Shown here: positions 10,167 through 19,218 of the stretch, piece by piece
Layout of the letters: each line of letters opens with the position of its first letter
How positions within the stretch are numbered: position 1 is the first letter of the stretch
NCBI RefSeq assembly: GCF_030994125.1
Contig: NZ_CP099918.1
Location: 1-64,000 of the forward strand
From: Pseudoalteromonas xiamenensis
Lineage (GTDB): Bacteria; Pseudomonadota; Gammaproteobacteria; Enterobacterales; Alteromonadaceae
Direction: 5' to 3'
Length of the DNA: 64,000 nt
Notes under the pieces: generated by a model
The model's input: the letters and a program-made list of their open reading frames with translations, nothing else
Databases searched by the model: none
What the model was told of the DNA's origin: nothing
Translations under genes and position numbers: made by a program

Positions 10167-10751
10167 TTAGCAGACTTTCGCTAACTCTTCTTTATAATGT
10201 GCTCGACATACCGATACGTATCGGTCATTGCCACCTATTTCCACTTGGGCGCCATCTGCAACTGCAAGACCCTGCTCGTCTAACCTCAACACATGGTTTG
10301 CTTTGCGTCCACAATGACAAATTGTCTTCAATTCAATTAATTTATCTGCCCACGCAAGTAAATATTGAGCACCTAAAAATAGTTCGCCTCGAAAATCCGT
10401 TCGTAATCCATAACACAAAACTGGAATACCCAAATGGTCAACGACGTCAGTCAATTGGAGCACTTGATCTTTTGTTAGAAACTGCGACTCATCGACCAAA
10501 ATACAATCCAGTTTTTGCTTTTGGTGTGCGTCGCTAATTAAGGCAAGCACGTTGGTTTCGTTTTCATAAACGTGTGCATCGGCTTCAAGACCGATACGAC
10601 TCGCTACTTTTCCAACTCCTGAGCGATTGTCAATTGCTGCTGTAAGAATAAAAGGCGTCATACCTCTTTCGCGATAATTGAATGCGGATTGCAGAAGGGT
10701 TGTCGACTTGCCCGCGTTCATCGCGGAATAATAAAAATACAGCTGTGCCAT
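10167..10751 (-). CDS. tdk: Thymidine kinase
   Basis: It phosphorylates thymidine to dTMP for salvage, using ATP. It opens [17 protein letters not shown] with the P-loop GKST, as in the E. coli enzyme. It also has the DESQFL motif (catalytic Glu region), and the zinc-site cysteines C-x-C (TICHCGRK) and later C (VSVCRAH). The product is 194 residues against about 205 in E. coli. ATG at 10751 is chosen over the in-frame ATG at 10757 because it matches the family start and lies 8 bases from AAGG. Confidence 0.95.
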   Translation of the reverse strand: MAQLYFYYSAMNAGKSTTLLQSAFNYRERGMTPFILTAAIDNRSGVGKVASRIGLEADAHVYENETNVLALISDAHQKQKLDCILVDESQFLTKDQVLQLTDVVDHLGIPVLCYGLRTDFRGELFLGAQYLLAWADKLIELKTICHCGRKANHVLRLDEQGLAVADGAQVEIGGNDRYVSVCRAHYKEELAKVC

Positions 10752-10813
10752 TGTCATTACCTTATAGAAAATCCAATGGATAATATCAAACAACAGCTAA
10801 AAAACGAAAGAAC

Positions 10814-11581
10814 TCAGTCTTCCAATCCTTTCATAATGTATTTCAAATAGAGCGGTGTGCTCGGCATCTTTTCTAAATGTTGCCAAACCGCATTTACAGT
10901 AGAGGGATGCTCTTTTGCATATCCTTTTGAAAACGCGACAAATCCATAATTCATCTCAGATGCTGGATACTTTGCAGCAAGGCTATCTGAGTGCAAAAAG
11001 CCAATCACTTTTTCTTGGCCGATTTCACAAATCCCCACCGTTGCATCAACAACACCTTTTAACACCAAATCGTAAGCATCGTTTTGCGAGTAAGTATTTA
11101 TCACTCGGTAACCTTGTTCGGCTAAAACAGATGAAACGGAATAACCATTTGGAACGGCTACCGTGACACTTGCCGTGCCTTGAAGACGATTAACACGAGT
11201 CTTTTTAACGATTAAACAAGAACCAAATTGGCTAATTGCTTTACGAGTGTGCAAACGCCCATCCACTCGTTTAGGAAATACCATAAAAGATTCACGTTCC
11301 TCTCGGTAAGAGGCGATAACCGCGTCGACTTTGTTTAAAGTAAGATCTGCTAAACAACGTTTCCAAGGACGTCTTACAAATTGAAAATGAATATGCGGGT
11401 CAGCAATGGTTATCTTTTGCAAAATCTCAATACTTGCACCTGGGTCTTCTTTGGGTACGTCAAAACCTTCTCCCATAAACATTGGGGGAAGTGCTTTATC
11501 TTCGTAGCAAAAGATAATTTCAGAACCATAGCACGTTATTGAGCAAAAAAGGCTAAACACCCAGATAGCGACAAATTTCAT
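10814..11581 (-). CDS. Periplasmic solute-binding protein (family 3 type)
   Basis: This 255-residue protein has a signal peptide (MKFVAIWVFSLFCSITCYGS) and the two-lobed solute-binding pattern. Its motifs include FQFVRRPWKRCLADL, VDAVIASYREER and VDATVGICEIG. No ABC permease or ATPase lies next to it. Orphan proteins of this kind are common in Alteromonadales and often have no proven ligand; amino acids or small dicarboxylates are typical of the family. It sits just downstream of the ogt region and upstream of tdk, with its own spacing. Confidence 0.8.
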   Translation of the reverse strand: MKFVAIWVFSLFCSITCYGSEIIFCYEDKALPPMFMGEGFDVPKEDPGASIEILQKITIADPHIHFQFVRRPWKRCLADLTLNKVDAVIASYREERESFMVFPKRVDGRLHTRKAISQFGSCLIVKKTRVNRLQGTASVTVAVPNGYSVSSVLAEQGYRVINTYSQNDAYDLVLKGVVDATVGICEIGQEKVIGFLHSDSLAAKYPASEMNYGFVAFSKGYAKEHPSTVNAVWQHLEKMPSTPLYLKYIMKGLED

Positions 11582-11708
11582 GGAGTCTCGAAGAAGCTTG
11601 CTCTCGCATAGTTAGTAAGTGAAGCATAGTAAAAAATCGCTAACTTTTCGATCCTTATTTGCCACAATTCTGTATTTATAGAGAGATAAGCACATGATAC
11701 TGGGAAAT

Positions 11709-12170
11709 TTAATGATAATGTTCCCTTTCATGCTCAAGTAACCAAGCTTTGGCATTAATACCACCTGCATACCCCGTTAAGGTCCCATTGGCACCAATAA
11801 TTCGATGACAAGGCACAATAAAACTGATTGGGTTTTTACCGTTGGCAGCCCCAACCGCTCGAACAGCCTTGGGGTTATCTAGTTTATTCGCTATCCAACT
11901 ATAGCTATAGGTTAGGCCATAAGGAATGGTACTGAGTATTTGCCAAACGGAGCGCTGAAAAATTGTCCCTTTTACGTCGAGCTTAACCTCAAACTCAAAT
12001 CTTCTTCCATTGAAATACTCTGTTAATTCCGTCATTCCTTGGATTAAATGCTTATTAGAACCTTTTACTTCTTCATATATCGGATGAAAACCAACATAAC
12101 ACAGTCCATTTTCCGTCGCTTGTAAGGTAATTTCACCAATTGGCGATGGCATTTTAGCAGTAAGGATCAT
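11709..12170 (-). CDS. ogt: Methylated-DNA--protein-cysteine methyltransferase
   Basis: It repairs O6-methylguanine and O4-methylthymine by moving the methyl group to its own cysteine. The active-site motif FIVPCHRIIG is present, along with RAVGAANGKNPISF upstream of it. It has about 153 residues and no N-terminal Ada domain. ATG at 12170 is preferred: it overlaps the stop of the upstream Ada-AlkA gene as ATGA and has GGAG 7 bases before it. An in-frame ATG at 12182 is less likely. The overlap shows co-transcription and probably translational coupling with the glycosylase gene. Confidence 0.95.
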   Translation of the reverse strand: MILTAKMPSPIGEITLQATENGLCYVGFHPIYEEVKGSNKHLIQGMTELTEYFNGRRFEFEVKLDVKGTIFQRSVWQILSTIPYGLTYSYSWIANKLDNPKAVRAVGAANGKNPISFIVPCHRIIGANGTLTGYAGGINAKAWLLEHEREHYH

Positions 12171-13528
12171 AATAAACTCCATAGTTGAAACGTTAAATAT
12201 GAGCGAAATGGCGCCGCATCTTCCTGCTTAAACTGTTCACACTTGCCCATCGCTTTAATGACTCCTAAGTCACCACCTAAAAAGATATCAGGATGGCTTT
12301 GTCCTCTCATTTGCGCATATTGGACTGTCCATGGACCTATTCCTTTAATCACCAACCATTCTTCAAGTTCCCGTGCAGGTGTCCGCCATTCATAGTCAGC
12401 TAATAACTTCAACGATGCTTTTCGCCTTTCTGGCATCTTGAAAAAATCAAGTTCACTTGTCGCGACTCGCTTAGGGGTTGGAAAGGTTTTAACATCCCCC
12501 CTTTGCACACCTAATTGATCATAAAGTGTTTGTACATAAGTTCGAGCCGCTTTTACCGACACTTGCTGCCCTAAAATAGCTCTTATCCCAGCTTCAAATG
12601 GGCTCCAAATACCTGGCAAACGAAGTCCTTCCACTAACTCAAAGTTAGCACTAACCTTCCCTTTCAGAAGATTCTCAATTACTGAACAATCCGCATCAAG
12701 ATCGAGTACACGCCTAATGTTTTGCACCACAACATGCAAACCTTTGACGTCATTAATGTCAATATCAACCATGAAACCATGCTTTTCTTCATTAAGGGTT
12801 GCGGTGAAACGACCATAATACTCATGCAATTCAAAGGTTCGCCCATAACTGATATCCGAAACCCATTCGAGGCCTTTAATTAAGCGAGCAGCCAGAAAGC
12901 GTTGCAACACAACCCAGTTATAAGGCGGTCGATACGTTAAAAATAATCGAATAGATGTGGTAATCGGTTGCGACCCTTTTGCTCGCAAATGAGAAGGCGT
13001 GAGTTGATAAAGCTTCGAAAACGCGTCATTGAAACGGCGCACTGATGAAAACCCACTCGCGTAGGCAATGTCTGTGATGCTCAACTGAGATTGCTGTAAC
13101 AATTGCTTAGCGAAATCACATTGCTTATAAAGTGCATAGGACTTAGGTGTCGTTGCAAAGTACTGCTGAAAAAGTTTGTTCAAATGGCGAACCGAAATTC
13201 CTAAACGGTCTGCAAGATCAGTCGTTGATCCCTCATTCAATGCGCCTTCATCAATCAGCTTTTTGGCTCGATTCGCGGTTGTCCCAGTCCCCTGCCAAGC
13301 ATAACTTCCTGGGGCACTGTCAGGTCGACAACGTATGCAGGGCCTAAAACCCGCTTGTGCGGCTTGATGTGCAAATTCAAAATATTCAACATTTTGCTCT
13401 TTCGCCATCGGCGCAGGACATATGGGACGACAGTATATCCCGGTACTTTTCACTGCAACATAAAATAACCCATCGAAACGAGGGTCTCGCGATTGTCTCG
13501 CCGTCTGAAACTGAGTTTTGGTATACAT
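12167..13528 (-). CDS. alkA: Ada-type activator fused to AlkA DNA glycosylase
   Basis: This 453-residue fusion has four parts. Residues 1-75 form the Ada metal-binding domain, with the four zinc cysteines in TGIYCRPICPAP and GFRPCIRCRP; the first is the methyl-phosphotriester acceptor in E. coli Ada. An AraC-type helix-turn-helix pair follows (about 85-180), with ITDIAYASGFSSVRRF. Next come the AlkA N-domain (190-300) and an HhH-GPD glycosylase domain with IKGIGPWTVQYAQMRG and the catalytic Asp in LGGDLGVIKA. It likely senses methylation damage, activates the operon and excises 3-methyladenine. The O6-methylguanine function is separate, in the overlapping ogt gene. Confidence 0.93.
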   Translation of the reverse strand: MYTKTQFQTARQSRDPRFDGLFYVAVKSTGIYCRPICPAPMAKEQNVEYFEFAHQAAQAGFRPCIRCRPDSAPGSYAWQGTGTTANRAKKLIDEGALNEGSTTDLADRLGISVRHLNKLFQQYFATTPKSYALYKQCDFAKQLLQQSQLSITDIAYASGFSSVRRFNDAFSKLYQLTPSHLRAKGSQPITTSIRLFLTYRPPYNWVVLQRFLAARLIKGLEWVSDISYGRTFELHEYYGRFTATLNEEKHGFMVDIDINDVKGLHVVVQNIRRVLDLDADCSVIENLLKGKVSANFELVEGLRLPGIWSPFEAGIRAILGQQVSVKAARTYVQTLYDQLGVQRGDVKTFPTPKRVATSELDFFKMPERRKASLKLLADYEWRTPARELEEWLVIKGIGPWTVQYAQMRGQSHPDIFLGGDLGVIKAMGKCEQFKQEDAAPFRSYLTFQLWSLL

Positions 13529-13543
13529 AGTCGCACAAAGCCT

Positions 13544-13572
13544 GAAGGTGATAACTAAAGCTTATCACCTTC
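13544..13572. promoter_or_regulatory. 11-bp inverted repeat before the Ada-AlkA gene
   Basis: GAAGGTGATAA and TTATCACCTTC form a perfect inverted repeat with a 7-base spacer, 16 bases upstream of the Ada-AlkA start codon. It may be an operator, a 5'-leader hairpin, or a terminator for the upstream acetyltransferase gene; no T run follows. Confidence 0.45.
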
Positions 13573-13609
13573 TAAGAACTAATTTAGCCACTTTTGGCAC
13601 TGAACCTTA

Positions 13610-14089
13610 TTATTCAGCTTTGGCAAAATCCACTAAAGCTTGTCCAGTGAGTCGATAGATAATCCATTCGCTTTGAGCCTGAGCACCTATACTTTCATAA
13701 AAATCAATTGCGGGCTTGTTCCAATCCAGTACAACCCATTCAAATCGACCGCATTTACGTTCTAACGCGTGATTTGCCAAGTACTTCATAATGGCTTTGC
13801 CTGCCCCTTTTCCTCGGTGGGATGGGCTCACAAATAAATCTTCTAAGTAAAGGCCGTTTTTACCAAGCCATGTAGAATAGTTAAAGAAGTACACTGCAAA
13901 CCCGATGACTTCGTCGCCGTCAAAGCACAGAATTGCATGCGCCGTTGCGCCTTCACAAAACAAGGTATTGATGAGTTTTTCTTCGGTAGCGAAAACTGCA
14001 TCAGGCTCTTTTTCATATATCGCTAACTCATTGATAAAATGTAGAATCGTAGAAACATCTTCAATTTCTGCTGGTCTAATCTGGAGCAT
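13610..14089 (-). CDS. GNAT acetyltransferase (SSAT/diamine acetyltransferase-like)
   Basis: A single GNAT domain of 159 residues. LYLEDLFVSPSHRGKGAGKA is the acetyl-CoA site, and FEWVVLDWNKPAIDFYESIG is cut here to its key NKPAIDFYE part; together they match the spermidine/spermine N-acetyltransferase-like branch. It could acetylate polyamines or small amines such as thialysine. ATG at 14089 has GAGA just upstream; a longer frame begins at 14110. It is transcribed towards the alkylation repair pair, separated by the inverted repeat at 13544. Confidence 0.88.
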   Translation of the reverse strand: MLQIRPAEIEDVSTILHFINELAIYEKEPDAVFATEEKLINTLFCEGATAHAILCFDGDEVIGFAVYFFNYSTWLGKNGLYLEDLFVSPSHRGKGAGKAIMKYLANHALERKCGRFEWVVLDWNKPAIDFYESIGAQAQSEWIIYRLTGQALVDFAKAE

Positions 14090-14274
14090 TTTTCTCTTTT
14101 TTATTTGCAACTATTTGTATCCGTAATCTTCCATACCGTCAGAGTGATTGCAACTGCTTCACGTTAAAATTCAAAACGGCTTCCTAACATCACATCTCTA
14201 AACTGTTTTTTCACTGTGTCACCAAATGCATGACAATCTCGTTTAGATTTGATACCTTCTACGCAGAATAATTT

Positions 14275-14649
14275 ATGGTAGTCATTTTGTTTTCAAGTAC
14301 TCTATTTCGTTTAGTTACCTCGTTACTTTTGATGTGCATAGTGGCATTTCAGAGTATCGCTGCTATGGCTGATTCGAATGCGGTACATCAAATAACAGAA
14401 AGTCATTTACAAACTGAGCACGACCATCTCTTTGATACCAAAAAAACGGTAAACTCTGATTCTGAAGCAGATGGCCACCACATTAAAGATTGTCATCATT
14501 GTGGCCATTGCAGTGGTTCCCATATTAGTTGGGTCAACAGCGCTATCTCACCTAGCCTTGACGACGGCCTGACAACACACCTTTTCAACTGGATTAAACA
14601 CCAATCCAAAGGCTATTACGCCTCCTTGCTTAGACCGCCCATTGCCTAG
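14275..14649 (+). CDS. Small exported His/Cys-rich protein next to metal efflux genes
   Basis: This is a 124-residue protein with an N-terminal hydrophobic segment (residues 8-30) that looks like a signal peptide. The mature part has scattered His and a tight cluster, DCHHCGHCSG (near residues 72-81), well suited to bind metal. I do not recognise a named family. Similar short proteins often come before CusBA/CzcBA genes in marine gammaproteobacteria, which suggests a periplasmic metal chaperone or sensor. The frame may start slightly later than 14275. No T-rich terminator separates it from the adaptor gene at 14891. Confidence 0.65.
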   Translation: MVVILFSSTLFRLVTSLLLMCIVAFQSIAAMADSNAVHQITESHLQTEHDHLFDTKKTVNSDSEADGHHIKDCHHCGHCSGSHISWVNSAISPSLDDGLTTHLFNWIKHQSKGYYASLLRPPIA

Positions 14650-14890
14650 CGCATTTAAATTTCAATCACCTTTTTAAATTAAAATTTTCGGTAGACTCGC
14701 CTGCTCGGTTTTAATCCAGCTCAACATAATTGGGGTTGGTTAGACTGCTATGGTACTTGGATACAGTTACGTTCTACATACGTTTAGCGGCAATGATAGA
14801 TAGTTTTCTAAAGCATTGCCTTTACATGTAGGAATTCCCGTGTCCTTCTCCATGAAATGAGCCGAGTTTGCCCCATGCTAGGTAAACGTT
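14650..14890. other. Gap before the efflux operon
   Basis: These 241 bases carry no gene. The region probably holds the promoter of the adaptor and pump genes, but no recognised metal-regulator operator (MerR, ArsR or CueR type) was found by eye. Confidence 0.5.
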
Positions 14891-16006
14891 ATGAATTTAA
14901 ATTTCTCCGCGTCGACACGTGTCGCCGTGTTATTTTCCATGCTTATGCACTTTTCAGTTTTGGCAAACAACGCTGTTCATTTAGACGATGAACGCCAAGA
15001 AAACACTATCAAGTTAACGCCACAGCAAGTCGCCAACATTGGTCTTGAGATACAACAAATTAAACCAAGAACACACACCTCACTGTTGACTTTGCAGGGT
15101 GAAGTACGAGCGAATAACTACGCAAGCTACATTGTTACACCTAGAACCGAATCCATCGTCATACAAAGACATGTGAAACAAAACGACATAGTCAATCTAG
15201 GCACTCAGCTCGTTACACTATTCAGTCCAGATATCGCAAACGAACAAGCGAATTATCTGAGTGCATATCAAGAATGGCAGCGTGTAAAAAATTTAGGAAG
15301 CAGTATCATCAGTGACAAAGATAAACAGCTGATTAACATTGACTTTCGCCGCTCAACCGGAAAACTATTAGCGTTCGGCCTCGATCAGGGTCAAATCGAT
15401 GCCTTGCCATCGATGCCATTGGATAAAATGGGCCAGTATGTCCTAAATGCAGAACAAGCAGGTGTTGTGATCAATGATGAATTTGTTCGTGGGCAACGCG
15501 TTGACGCTGGTACTCCTCTCTTTTTTATTACAGACGAATCGTCACTTTGGGTTGATGCGCAACTGCCATTGCAAGAAACGCTAAACGTCTTACCCGGTAC
15601 GCAAGTCGAAGTGCAGGTATTGGGCCAGAAATTTGGTGCTATGGTCACTCAACAAAGTCATTTTGCACTCACCGATACTCGCTCACGAGTCGTACGACTC
15701 AATGTAAAAAATGAGAACGATCTATTGCATCCAGGCATGTTTGTCACAATCAAACTTCCCGCAAATAGACAAAATGTGAGTGTGGTACCAGAAAGCGCTC
15801 TGGTGCGTTCAAGCGATGGTGATTGGCAAGTATTCATCGAGCACGAATCTGGAGAATATGTCCCCATTGAAGTAAAACGTCTCGGCGAGTTTGAAGGAGG
15901 GATCGCCATTGATGATATCAATAGTGGTTCAAAAGTCGTTGTGAAAGGCGCTTTCTACTTGGCCTCCGAACTGGCTAAAGCTGGTTTTGATACGCATAAC
16001 CATTAG
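14891..16006 (+). CDS. RND efflux periplasmic adaptor (CusB/CzcB-like)
   Basis: A 371-residue membrane-fusion protein with a signal peptide (ending near VLANN). Its lipoyl/barrel-sandwich halves lie around LQGEVRANNYASYIVTPRTE and VLNAEQAGVVINDEFVRGQR, with a helical hairpin between them and the beta-barrel domain NVKNENDLLHPGMFVTIKL. It would link the inner-membrane pump to an outer-membrane channel. It ends 8 bases before the pump gene, with a GGAGG in between (in ATTAGGAGGCAAG). The metal (Cu, Ag, Zn, Co or Cd) cannot be decided. Confidence 0.92.
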   Translation: MNLNFSASTRVAVLFSMLMHFSVLANNAVHLDDERQENTIKLTPQQVANIGLEIQQIKPRTHTSLLTLQGEVRANNYASYIVTPRTESIVIQRHVKQNDIVNLGTQLVTLFSPDIANEQANYLSAYQEWQRVKNLGSSIISDKDKQLINIDFRRSTGKLLAFGLDQGQIDALPSMPLDKMGQYVLNAEQAGVVINDEFVRGQRVDAGTPLFFITDESSLWVDAQLPLQETLNVLPGTQVEVQVLGQKFGAMVTQQSHFALTDTRSRVVRLNVKNENDLLHPGMFVTIKLPANRQNVSVVPESALVRSSDGDWQVFIEHESGEYVPIEVKRLGEFEGGIAIDDINSGSKVVVKGAFYLASELAKAGFDTHNH

Positions 16007-16014
16007 GAGGCAAG

Positions 16015-19000
16015 ATGATTAATAGAATTATTTCATGGGCACTTTCAAATCGTGCGATCGTGTGCATAGTACTTGCCGTCCTACTCATTGCTTGTGCAAT
16101 CGTCATCCCAAGAATCAATCTAGATGCTTTTCCTGATGTCACGAATGTTCAAGTCTCTGTTAACACAGAGGCACCAGGTTTGGCAGCTGAGGAAGTGGAG
16201 CAACTCATCACCTACCCTATCGAAACAGTGATGTATGCGCTGCCAGATGTGGAATCTGTCCGTTCAATTTCAAAGACCGGTCTATCTGGTGTCACTATCG
16301 TATTCAAAGAAAATGTCGACATCTATTTTGCTCGGCAATTAGTTTTCGAACGGCTTGAACAAGCCAGAGGTTCACTCCCAGGAACAATATCCGCCTCTGA
16401 AATTGGTCCGAATACTTCAGGACTTGGCCAAATCTACCAATACCGACTAGATGCAGACGTAAATAGTGGTATCGATAATATGACGCTTCGCAGCCTCAAT
16501 GACTGGGTAGTGAAATTACTACTAATGCCCATCGATGGTGTCACCGATGTATTGTCGTTTGGTGGAGAAGTGAAACAATTAAGTGTGGAGCTAAATCCAG
16601 AACAACTCAACGCGTTTGGACTTACTCAGCAAGACGTGATAACGGCAATCGAAGAAAATAACCTTAATGTGGGTGGATGGTATCTCAATCGTGGAGAAGA
16701 ACAATTGGCGATCCGAGGATTTGGTTGGATCCGCTCAGAGTCTGCTATCCGAGATATTGCACAGTTACCCGTCAAATACCGTGAAGGCCGTATTGTAAAA
16801 GTAGCGGATGTCGCATTAGTAAAGTTTGCAGGTGAAGAGCGTCAAGGAGCGGTTACTATGTCAGTCAAAGATGACAATCGACGCGTTACTACTAAAGGCG
16901 AAATCGTCACAGGGATTATTCTGAAACGTCTCGGCTCAAACACGAACGAGACAATCAACGCGATAAATCAACGCGTCGAGCAAATAAATCAAGCGTTACC
17001 TAAAGGCGTCACTTTCCAGGTTATTTACGACCAGTCACAACTCGTCAAAAAAGCCATCGATACTGTGGTTTTCGCTTTGCTATTAGCCTTTCTATTTATC
17101 ATTATCGTACTTCTCTTATTTTTAATGGACTTACGCGCGACTTTGCTCGTTCTAATCTCCATACCAATCTCAATCGCGCTCGCTTTATTTGTTATGACGA
17201 TACTGGGGCTCTCTGCAAACCTTATGTCACTCGGCGGTCTCGCGATCGCTATCGGCATGTTAGTCGATGGATCGGTGGTAATGGTCGAGAACATGGTTAA
17301 GAGACTCAAAGAAAATCAGATATCTACTTCGCGTTCTACTGCTGAAACCATACGCATAGCAGCTTGTGAAGTTGCAAAGCCTGTTTTCTTCGCTTCAAGT
17401 ATCATCCTTGTGGTGTTTCTACCGCTATTTAGTTTCGAAGGTGTTGAAGCAAAACTATTCGAACCTATGGCTGTGTCAATCATGTTAGCAATATTAGCGT
17501 CAATGTTTGTTGCTATCGTCGTTGTTCCCGCTATTGCCAGTCAAATATTATCGCGAAAAACCACTGTACGACAAAACCCTCTACTGAATGTGTTGGAGAA
17601 AAGCTATCTACGTCTACTAAGTGCAGCTGTCCGGTCATCTAAGAGGATATTGGTCGGCATGCTGGGGATCGTTTTCAGTACACTATTGGTGATACCTCAG
17701 CTTGGCAGTGAGTTTGTCCCTGAACTTGAAGAAGGCACGATTAATCTAAGAGTAACCCTTGCCCCCTCGGCGAGCCTAGACACCGCGCTGACGCTTGCTC
17801 CAAAGCTTGAGAAAGTACTTTTAGCCTTTGAGCAAGTGGATTATGCCGTCAGCCGTATTGGTCGTGCTGAAATAGGTGGCGATCCAGAACCCGTAAACAA
17901 TATCGAAGTGTTTTTATCGTTAACCCCGCATGAGAGTTGGCCGAAAGGCCTTACGAGACAGTTACTTCAACAACAAATGGCGAAGCAGTTGGAACAATTT
18001 CCTGGCGTATTACTTAATTTTTCACAACCAATCGCAACGCGTGTTGACGAGTTGTTGTCCGGTGTCAAATCACAACTTGCTATTAAAATCACAGGAGAAG
18101 ATTTAGGAAAATTGCAGTTGTTGGGTACCCAACTTGAGCAGCGGATAAAAGCGATAGAAGGGACGGCTGACGTAGCACTTGAACAATTGGGAGGGGAAGC
18201 GCAGTTACTCATTGAACCGAATCGTACGGCACTTTCGAACTATGGGCTCGCCGTTAAGGATTTAATGGATATTGTTGAAAAAGGAATCGGTGGGGTAACT
18301 ACGGGACAAATTTTCGAAGGAAACGCGCGCTTCGATATTCGAGTTCGACTCCAAAAATCATTTCGAAATTCAATTTCCGCAATTGAAGCCTTACCAATAC
18401 AAACACCAAGCGGCTATTGGGTTCGCGTTAAAGATGTAGCAACGGTTGCGTATGCCACAGGTCCAATCCAGATCCGCCGTGATGACGTACAACGTCGTGT
18501 GGTAATACAAGCAAACGTGTTAGGACGTGATATGGGCTCGGTTGTCTCCGAGATCAAAAAGACCATCGAACAGAGTAATCTTTTACCTGCAGGCTACAGT
18601 TTTAGTATTGGTGGTCAATTTGAAAATCAGCAACGCGCACAGAAGCGTCTGCAAATACTCATTCCTGTGTCAATATTACTGGTCGCCGTTTTATTGTACA
18701 TTACGTTTCAATCACTAAAACAAACACTGTTGATTTTAGTGAATGTACCTTTAGCAACAGCGGGTGGCGTGTTGTCTCTATACGCTTTTGATCAATTTCT
18801 ATCCGTTCCAACAGCTATTGGTTTTATTACCCTATTCGGTATAGCCGTGCTCAATGGTGTTGTTCTCATCGATAGCATTAATCAACGCATGAAAAGTGGA
18901 ACTAGCATACAAGAAGCGGCCATCCATGGTGCACTTTCACGATTTCGCCCAGTATTAATGACGGCGCTGACAACCGCGATGGGGTTATTACCTATGCTGA

Positions 19001-19134
19001 TGTCTACAGGCGTTGGTGCTGAAATTCAAAAGCCATTGGCAACCGTCATTGTTGGGGGAATTATCACCTCAACGCTATTGACCTTAATTGTGCTTCCTGT
19101 TTTAGTCGTTATGACGACAAAAAAGACCGACTAA
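16015..19134 (+). CDS. CusA/CzcA-family heavy-metal RND pump
   Basis: The 1039-residue length is normal for the family. Features are an N-terminal TM1, large periplasmic loops, two groups of TM segments (about 340-540 and 870-1030), and the conserved TM4 proton-relay motif AIAIGMLVDGSVVMVENM with Asp and Glu. It exports metal ions from the periplasm or cytoplasm in exchange for protons. It is co-transcribed with the adaptor. No outer-membrane factor gene (CusC/CzcC) lies nearby, so the complex must borrow a TolC-like channel from elsewhere. Metal specificity is unresolved. Confidence 0.95.
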   Translation: MINRIISWALSNRAIVCIVLAVLLIACAIVIPRINLDAFPDVTNVQVSVNTEAPGLAAEEVEQLITYPIETVMYALPDVESVRSISKTGLSGVTIVFKENVDIYFARQLVFERLEQARGSLPGTISASEIGPNTSGLGQIYQYRLDADVNSGIDNMTLRSLNDWVVKLLLMPIDGVTDVLSFGGEVKQLSVELNPEQLNAFGLTQQDVITAIEENNLNVGGWYLNRGEEQLAIRGFGWIRSESAIRDIAQLPVKYREGRIVKVADVALVKFAGEERQGAVTMSVKDDNRRVTTKGEIVTGIILKRLGSNTNETINAINQRVEQINQALPKGVTFQVIYDQSQLVKKAIDTVVFALLLAFLFIIIVLLLFLMDLRATLLVLISIPISIALALFVMTILGLSANLMSLGGLAIAIGMLVDGSVVMVENMVKRLKENQISTSRSTAETIRIAACEVAKPVFFASSIILVVFLPLFSFEGVEAKLFEPMAVSIMLAILASMFVAIVVVPAIASQILSRKTTVRQNPLLNVLEKSYLRLLSAAVRSSKRILVGMLGIVFSTLLVIPQLGSEFVPELEEGTINLRVTLAPSASLDTALTLAPKLEKVLLAFEQVDYAVSRIGRAEIGGDPEPVNNIEVFLSLTPHESWPKGLTRQLLQQQMAKQLEQFPGVLLNFSQPIATRVDELLSGVKSQLAIKITGEDLGKLQLLGTQLEQRIKAIEGTADVALEQLGGEAQLLIEPNRTALSNYGLAVKDLMDIVEKGIGGVTTGQIFEGNARFDIRVRLQKSFRNSISAIEALPIQTPSGYWVRVKDVATVAYATGPIQIRRDDVQRRVVIQANVLGRDMGSVVSEIKKTIEQSNLLPAGYSFSIGGQFENQQRAQKRLQILIPVSILLVAVLLYITFQSLKQTLLILVNVPLATAGGVLSLYAFDQFLSVPTAIGFITLFGIAVLNGVVLIDSINQRMKSGTSIQEAAIHGALSRFRPVLMTALTTAMGLLPMLMSTGVGAEIQKPLATVIVGGIITSTLLTLIVLPVLVVMTTKKTD

Positions 19135-19155
19135 TTATCATTTACCTAGAGGAAC

Positions 19156-19184
19156 ACACGATGCTAAACCGTTTAGCATCGTGT
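19156..19184. promoter_or_regulatory. 14-bp inverted repeat between pump and CDF genes
   Basis: ACACGATGCTAAAC and GTTTAGCATCGTGT are perfect complements separated by one base, 21 bases after the pump stop. There is no T run. It could slow transcription between the pump and the CDF gene, or bind a dimeric regulator. Confidence 0.5.
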
Positions 19185-19218
19185 TAGGTACTTACAAAAT
19201 TCAAGTGAGGTATTGAGC

